Source: Cliona cf. orientalis (taxonomy: Eukaryota > Porifera > Demospongiae > Clionaida > Clionaidae). From it: 64,000 bases of DNA. Both the position numbers and the translations under genes were made by a program. Of this stretch, positions 61,901-64,000 are shown in pieces. The stretch lies in NCBI GenBank assembly GCA_963930775.1, contig OZ005689.1:17011775-17075774 (forward strand), written 5' to 3'. Numbering within the stretch: position 1 is the first letter of the stretch; every line of letters starts with the position of its first letter. Under the pieces are notes generated by a model. That model did not search any database. It was not told the origin of the DNA and worked only from the letters and a program-made list of their open reading frames with translations.

Positions 61901-63012
61901 GCCTAGTTATATTATGTTCTATCGATCAATTTATAATTATTTAAGGTATGCAAAGGTATTTTTTTTATAATTTGAATCATTGTATCCGGGAAAATGGAAC
62001 AGAAATGTCTGAATATTGATGATATGAGTAGGATCTATTTAAAGCCTTGTCACATTTAATTATAATAATATTGAAGGCTAAAATTTGGTGGGCAATGACA
62101 GCAAGGGTAGGTAGTCTTATATTCCAAATCTGGCACTCCACACATCAATTTAATTAGTGAGGGAACTAATTGTCTGAAATTTGGTATAAGCATCTGGTAA
62201 TTAACCGCATAAATCAGATGGTGAACATTTTTGTTTCTATCTCATACATGGTTTATCGCAGAGACTTTACTAAGTCTTGATCAGCATTTGACTAGAGCTA
62301 CCAGTCAGCGCAAGAATAGTTCTTTCCATTCCTGAGATACAGGTGTCTGACTATATGTGGTGGTCTAGATTGTAAAGCGCTGACACCTGGTACCAGAAGA
62401 TCGCTAATTTAAAATCGATACTTCATCGTGTACAACCTTTTATACAAGTTAGACTAGCCATACTGTTTCTAGCCAGCCATTAACTTTTCCCAATAATGAT
62501 GAGCTCTGCTGACCTCATTAACTGCTGATTCTACTATGAACATCAAACTTGGAGGGTCTCCAAATTCACAGAAGTGTCCCCAAAATCATATTGAAAATGG
62601 GGACCCCAAAAGCTTATGACACCGGTTCACACATAGCTAGTATGCAGAATCGCCATACGAGTGCATAGCAATACCTTTAGACTGTAATTTCTCGATTATT
62701 GGGGGTGTGGTGCAGTCGCAAACCAAGCACTGTATCCCCACAACGAAGTGCATGATCGGCCTAATTAAAACTTGAGCGTGGGTTAGCTCTATAGTAGAGC
62801 TTATCAATCATACGATTTTCAGAAAATATTCCATACGGAGGATTTCCCAAATCCGGTCACATATATTGTATTACTTTCTACACATAATAGGTCTAATACT
62901 AATAACAGCTGCAGGGGTGTTTCACCTTGGATAGCTGTGGTACTGGGAGTGGTTGTTGTTCTCCTCATGGCAGCCCTGGTCATAATGTTCTGCTACAACA
63001 TTATTATATCAT
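40669..63012 (+). CDS. Receptor 2: paralogous Ig-FN3-FN3-X-stalk-TM receptor (eight exons, both ends missing)
   Basis: Joined exons are 40669-40974, 43318-43605, 48460-48542, 53919-54135, 55113-55285, 60344-60482, 60609-60666 and 62915-63012. All junctions are GT-AG and phase-consistent. Exon order and homology match receptor 1 one for one, so the two genes arose by tandem duplication. Introns are longer here (about 22 kb total against about 13 kb) because they hold more repeats. The transmembrane exon ends in phase 1 at 63012; the expected cytoplasmic-tail exon was not found before 64000 and probably lies beyond the window. The 5' end is open: either a signal-peptide exon lies upstream, or an in-frame ATG at 40584 starts the protein. 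Role: cell-surface recognition receptor, by inference from domain content. Confidence 0.8.
41559..42124 (+). mobile_element. CCCTCGGCGCATGCG-family element (566 bp)
   Basis: ACCCTCGGCGCATGCGCCGC at the left and GCGCGCCGAGGGTTTT at the right are inverted. A (GT)n run of about 20 bp lies at 41599-41620. It interrupts a sequence otherwise similar to 4075-4215. Open frames of 116-122 codons inside are repeat-derived. Confidence 0.65.
43318..43605 (+). CDS. Receptor 2 exon: first fibronectin type III domain
   Basis: Acceptor TATATAG ends at 43317, after a long pyrimidine tract, and donor GTAGGT starts at 43606; phase 1 to 1. It encodes AEPNPPTGLSLDVDGLALV, VATWTEPFSLEGEDLSY and FTVFSENSFSKS, matching the receptor 1 FN3 exon position by position with a five-residue net deletion. 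Confidence 0.85.
44532..44669. repeat. 138-bp hairpin element
   Basis: TTAGACACTGTTTAG and TTTCTACATGATTTAGAAGA are inverted in TCTTCTAAATCACGTAGAAA and CTAAACAGTGTCTAA, with arms of about 42 bp. Confidence 0.75.
44922..45845. mobile_element. Large inverted repeat with GCGCTGGATGTATTGCATCA arms
   Basis: The left arm (44926-44988) and right arm (45776-45843) are reverse complements, sharing CAGCGCTGGATGTATTGCAT and ACCACTCC. Each arm is itself hairpin-like, ending AGGGTCTGG or GGTCTGG. Confidence 0.65.
46502..47088. mobile_element. 587-bp element with CAGTGGCGGATTCAGG ends
   Basis: CAGTGGCGGATTCAGGGG at the left is inverted as ATCCTGTATCCGCCCCTG at the right. It encloses a 36-bp tandem repeat. 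Confidence 0.6.
46971..47071 (+). repeat. 36-bp tandem repeat, 2.8 units
   Basis: AGTAGCATACCGATGTTACC then TTCACAATAAGAGTAG repeats at 46971, 47007 and 47043. Because 36 is a multiple of three, minus-strand frames read as a 12-residue repeat, which looks protein-like but is a by-product. Confidence 0.85.
48460..48542 (+). CDS. Receptor 2 exon: N-terminal part of second FN3 domain
   Basis: Acceptor CCTTGTAG ends at 48459 and donor GTGAGT starts at 48543; phase 1 to 0. It encodes EPLQMRSSDVDIRVSF followed by TSGTVSATIDFR, one codon longer than its counterpart 6433-6512. The tRNA-like tandem array begins about 115 bp downstream in the following intron. Confidence 0.75.
48658..48730 (+). repeat. 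tRNA-like unit 1 of tandem array
   Basis: A-box TAGCTCAGTGG at 48665, B-box GGTTCAATTCC near 48708, and a T7 tract right after. The unit-specific 5' acceptor side (ACATGTG) is replaced by flanking sequence, so this copy is less complete than units 2 and 3. Confidence 0.7.
48947..49018 (+). repeat. tRNA-like unit 2 of tandem array
   Basis: The 72 nt fit a cloverleaf: acceptor 7, D stem GCTC/GAGC with loop AGTGGTA, anticodon stem CTGGT/GCCAG with loop GGCTCAA, five-base variable loop, T stem CTGGG/CCCGG with loop TTCGATT. The acceptor stem pairs only with many G-T wobbles, and position 33 is G rather than U, so a working tRNA is doubtful. A T6 tract (pol III terminator type) follows within 10 nt. 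Confidence 0.7.
49235..49306 (+). repeat. tRNA-like unit 3 of tandem array
   Basis: Same 72-nt cloverleaf-capable sequence as unit 2 with A-box at 49242 and B-box near 49285, and a following T6 tract. The spacer after it breaks off at about 49397, so the array ends partway through the third spacer. Confidence 0.7.
49855..50230. mobile_element. Fold-back pair of the GGGATGTATA repeat, second instance
   Basis: GGATGAAGTAGGGATGGCAG and AGTACACAAACAAGA at the left are inverted as TCTTGTTTGTGTACT and CTGCCATCCCTACTTCATCC at the right. Confidence 0.65.
51023..51408 (+). mobile_element. CGCATGTGCAAGGGG-family MITE, copy 3 (386 bp)
   Basis: TA-flanked, CCCCGCGCGCATGTGCAAGG to GCGCGGGGTATGTGCTCTAT then AGAGCTC. 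Contains (GTC)n near 51073. Confidence 0.75.
52004..52624 (-). mobile_element. CCCTCGGCGCATGCG-family element (about 620 bp)
   Basis: AACCCTCGGCGC at the left and GCATGCGCCGAGGGTT at the right are inverted. The right half, read on the minus strand, matches 41559 (GGTTACGGTAGTCGTTCTGT, then a GT run). It carries a tRNA-like insertion. Confidence 0.65.
52154..52245 (-). repeat. tRNA-like (SINE-type) segment
   Basis: On the minus strand an A-box-like GGCTGAGCA and a canonical B-box GGGTTCGAATCC lie about 40 nt apart, followed by a T7 tract at 52154-52160. Stems are weak and no clear isoacceptor is evident. Confidence 0.45.
53145..53400 (+). repeat. 91-bp tandem repeat, nearly three units
   Basis: AGATCTTTGGGTAATCTTAT or close variants start at 53171, 53262 and 53354, each followed by GGAAT and GTGGGACACA or GTGGGGCACA. 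Units are diverged. Confidence 0.75.
53510..53602 (+). repeat. About 20-bp tandem repeat, four units, with inverted end
   Basis: CTTGTAGGTCTCTATGA plus 2-4 A/G occurs four times in a row, then TAGAGACCTCCAAG, an inverted unit. Confidence 0.85.
53919..54135 (+). CDS. Receptor 2 exon: C-terminal part of second FN3 domain
   Basis: Acceptor ACACCCAG ends at 53918 and donor GTAAGC starts at 54136; phase 0 to 1. It starts PRDPCPAYPVGSYNFTI and contains YMLTIEAMNTVGSSISEDE. It is one codon longer than 9591-9804 and roughly half identical in protein. Confidence 0.85.
54621..54988. mobile_element. TA-flanked MITE with CGATCAGACGC ends (368 bp)
   Basis: CACTCGATCAGACGCTG at the left and CAGCGTCTGATCGAGCGAAT at the right are inverted with TA outside. 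Several internal CTCGAATAGT motifs occur in both orientations. Confidence 0.75.
55113..55285 (+). CDS. Receptor 2 exon: first half of third extracellular domain
   Basis: Acceptor TCATAG ends at 55112 and donor GTAAGC starts at 55286; phase 1 to 0. It encodes SSTAVMELNGSITVNC, FAPGASSTGCQVTIF and NITRPNEDSP. It is about 70% identical in protein to 13064-13245 and three codons shorter, with the loss confined to the segment before NITRP. Confidence 0.8.
56280..56948 (-). mobile_element. CGCATGTGCAAGGGG-family MITE, copy 4 (669 bp, enlarged)
   Basis: GAGCTC and TACCCCGCGCGCAC at the left, CCTTGCGCATGTGCACGGGG at the right, TA outside. It includes an (ACAACG)n-like run near 56885-56910 and about 280 bp extra relative to copy 3. 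Confidence 0.65.
57759..58088. mobile_element. 330-bp element with CAGGGCCGGCGGA ends
   Basis: CAGGGCCGGCGGAAGCTATT at the left is inverted as GGCTCCGCCGCCCCTG at the right, with pairing extending about 33 bp. Confidence 0.6.
58611..59540. mobile_element. 930-bp fold-back element with about 100-bp arms
   Basis: The left arm (GGGTATGTGAATTCGGTGGA, then GGAATGGTGGAATGG, ending GGAGTGCCACGCCCACAAAT) is inverted at 59433-59540. The arms themselves are low-complexity GGAGT/GGAAT repeats. Confidence 0.8.
59741..59951. mobile_element. CCGTATAGCCAGAAA palindromic MITE (211 bp)
   Basis: CCGTATAGCCAGAAATATTG and AAAATTTTCTGGCTATACGG are inverted and TA-flanked. GGCGG/CCGCC and ATTTGGCAGTT motifs recur inside. 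Confidence 0.8.
60344..60482 (+). CDS. Receptor 2 exon: second half of third extracellular domain
   Basis: Acceptor GCTTTAG ends at 60343 and donor GTAAGT starts at 60483; phase 0 to 1. It encodes NILVSGLSENSVLLVKAAEL, then LAEGGVTDTLF and ITVTVVSRP, completing the beta-rich domain begun in the previous exon. Only this of the three frames is open. The homologue is 15690-15810. Confidence 0.75.
60609..60666 (+). CDS. Receptor 2 exon: Ser/Thr stalk
   Basis: Acceptor CTACACAG ends at 60608 and donor GTAAGG starts at 60667; phase 1 to 2. It encodes TTSSSTVVPTTTTVQSTPN, a short mucin-like stalk. Unlike receptor 1 (phase 1) it ends in phase 2, and the next exon begins accordingly. Confidence 0.7.
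61481..62361. mobile_element. 880-bp fold-back element with about 290-bp arms
   Basis: The arms 61481-61778 and 62077-62361 are inverted copies, sharing CAGACACCTGTATCTCAGGA, ATGGTGAACATT, AATCTGGCACTCCACA and AAATTTGGTGG. No transposase frame lies in the 300-bp centre. It sits in the intron before the receptor 2 transmembrane exon. Confidence 0.85.
62520..62632 (+). repeat. TCCCCAAAATCRTA repeat, second copy
   Basis: TCTACTATGAAC, TCCCCAAAATCATA, AAATGGGGACCC and TTATGACACC occur in the same order at 27398-27490. Related sequence lies near 61088-61165. Confidence 0.6.
62915..63012 (+). CDS. Receptor 2 exon: transmembrane segment
   Basis: Acceptor GCTGCAG ends at 62914 and donor GTAAGT starts at 63013; phase 2 to 1. 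It encodes GVSPW followed by about 22 hydrophobic residues (IAVVLGVVVVLLMAALVIMF) and CYNIIIS. It shows no clear sequence relation to the receptor 1 transmembrane exon and lacks the basic run seen there; a basic stretch may follow in the next, unseen exon. Confidence 0.8.
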
Positions 63013-64000
63013 GTAAGTATTACTGCACTTAGAGCATCTGCTGGTATACTAATTGTTCGTAGTATATATACAGAGCTAGCCATGAACAAGGGTGATCTAA
63101 CCCCAAATCATTATGTGAAAGCTCAAAATGTTATTGCCAGATCACTTCCTCCATAATTATTCAGGATCCTTATGGAACTACTGAATGCAAATAGATCATG
63201 CAAGTGCGATGTGCGTGGGATATAATATGAGCACTAATTATTCTTTATTAACTCTCAACACATGCGCGAGGGTTACAGTAGTCGTTATGTTGGTGTTCTG
63301 GGGTATTGGAGGCTATCTGTTATGTGTAGACTTTGTTGAAATCAATTTGTTCAAAAGCTCCGGGAATATCAATGTTGCTGAACACCACTGCATTTTCAGG
63401 GCCATAGGATGTGGCACGGCCGGCACAGCCATGGCCGTGCCATTTTTTTCGTCCAATTATGCCCAAACTTTCATATAGTATTATAATATTGTTATAGCTA
63501 TAACATTATGGTATTGTGCAAGCACGATATCGATAAAGCACGTACTAACTTATGAGCAGAGCCCGATGCCCAACTAGCTACCATGCATGCATTCTGGGAA
63601 TGGCTACTGGATATCTGGACCCATCATCCCAGAAGAGCCTTATCAGCCCTTGAAATTTACAACTTCCCAAGGCATGAGTTCAGTCGGAACACTGTTGTAG
63701 CTAGGTTGTTGTTTTTTTTTCAAACCTCATGGTTTAGTAATTTGAAATGGAAAAGAATGAAATATTATTTCTGCGGTTTATATGGACAGAAGATACACCT
63801 GAATACATTTGCAATTGGGTACGTACTCATGGGTATAATTGCTTCCTATACGGCCCTGGTTTTGACAAGCTAAGCTGTTCACGATGAATAAAAGAGATAT
63901 AGCGATCGCTTCATTTCATGAAGACTAGTGGATAGTTCTTGTAATAACTGGACTGACTCATCACTGGTCACAGTGTGCACTAAATCTGCTGAACTGGCAT
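63013..64000. other. Intron of receptor 2 to window end
   Basis: After the GTAAGT donor no acceptor-plus-tail exon resembling 18203-18894 was found. A partial CCCTCGGCGCATGCG-family copy lies at 63250-63410. A 96-codon open frame at 63583-63873 has no recognised motif. Confidence 0.5.

Noticed and set aside
63583..63873. 96-codon open frame as receptor 2 tail
   Set aside because: No YxxV/L/I motifs, no similarity to the receptor 1 tail, and no convincing acceptor in phase 1.

Overview
This looks like animal nuclear DNA, most probably from a demosponge (an Amphimedon-like genome). It is AT-rich, its genes are split into small exons with GT-AG introns, it carries Ig/fibronectin-III receptor genes of the kind abundant in sponges, and it is crowded with small inverted-repeat transposons. 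The species is inferred from style and gene content; nothing in the sequence names it. No bacterial operon, ribosomal RNA or CRISPR array was seen.

The genes are two paralogous, same-strand (+) single-pass membrane receptors in tandem. Receptor 1 occupies 5455-18894 in nine exons with consistent phases: Ig domain, FN3 domain, a second FN3 domain split over two exons, a third extracellular domain split over two exons, a Ser/Thr-rich stalk, a transmembrane exon, and a 3' exon with a roughly 230-residue cytoplasmic tail and the stop codon. Receptor 2 occupies 40669-63012 in eight homologous exons in the same order and runs off the right edge before its tail. The first (signal-peptide) exon of each gene was not identified. 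Receptor 1's tail holds eight tyrosines, seven of them in YxxV/L/I contexts, including ITIM-like, ITSM-like and Grb2-type (YxN) motifs, so it is probably a tyrosine-phosphorylation signalling receptor.

Between and inside the genes lies repeat-rich DNA. Positions 21514-26323 form a nested cluster of GC-rich, TTAA-flanked inverted-repeat elements. Several TA-flanked palindromic MITE families are scattered in introns and intergenic DNA: a pogo-like one (11654, 16767, 36192), a CCGTAAATCGCG one (17747, 33309), a CCCTCGGCGCATGCG one (1211, 8430, 15861, 41559, 52004, 63250), and a CGCATGTGCAAGGGG one (10951, 37753, 51023, 56280). Large fold-back elements sit at 28738-29697, 31941-32475, 33971-35020, 58611-59540 and 61481-62361. 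An intron of receptor 2 carries a tandem array of three tRNA-like units, each followed by a T-run (48658-49397).

The most interesting items are the phospho-tyrosine motif tail with its internal duplication, the mosaic similarity between the two receptors (Ig exon about 90% identical, the rest far more diverged), the tRNA-like tandem array, and the datable nesting of the TTAA elements. All identities and counts were made by eye.
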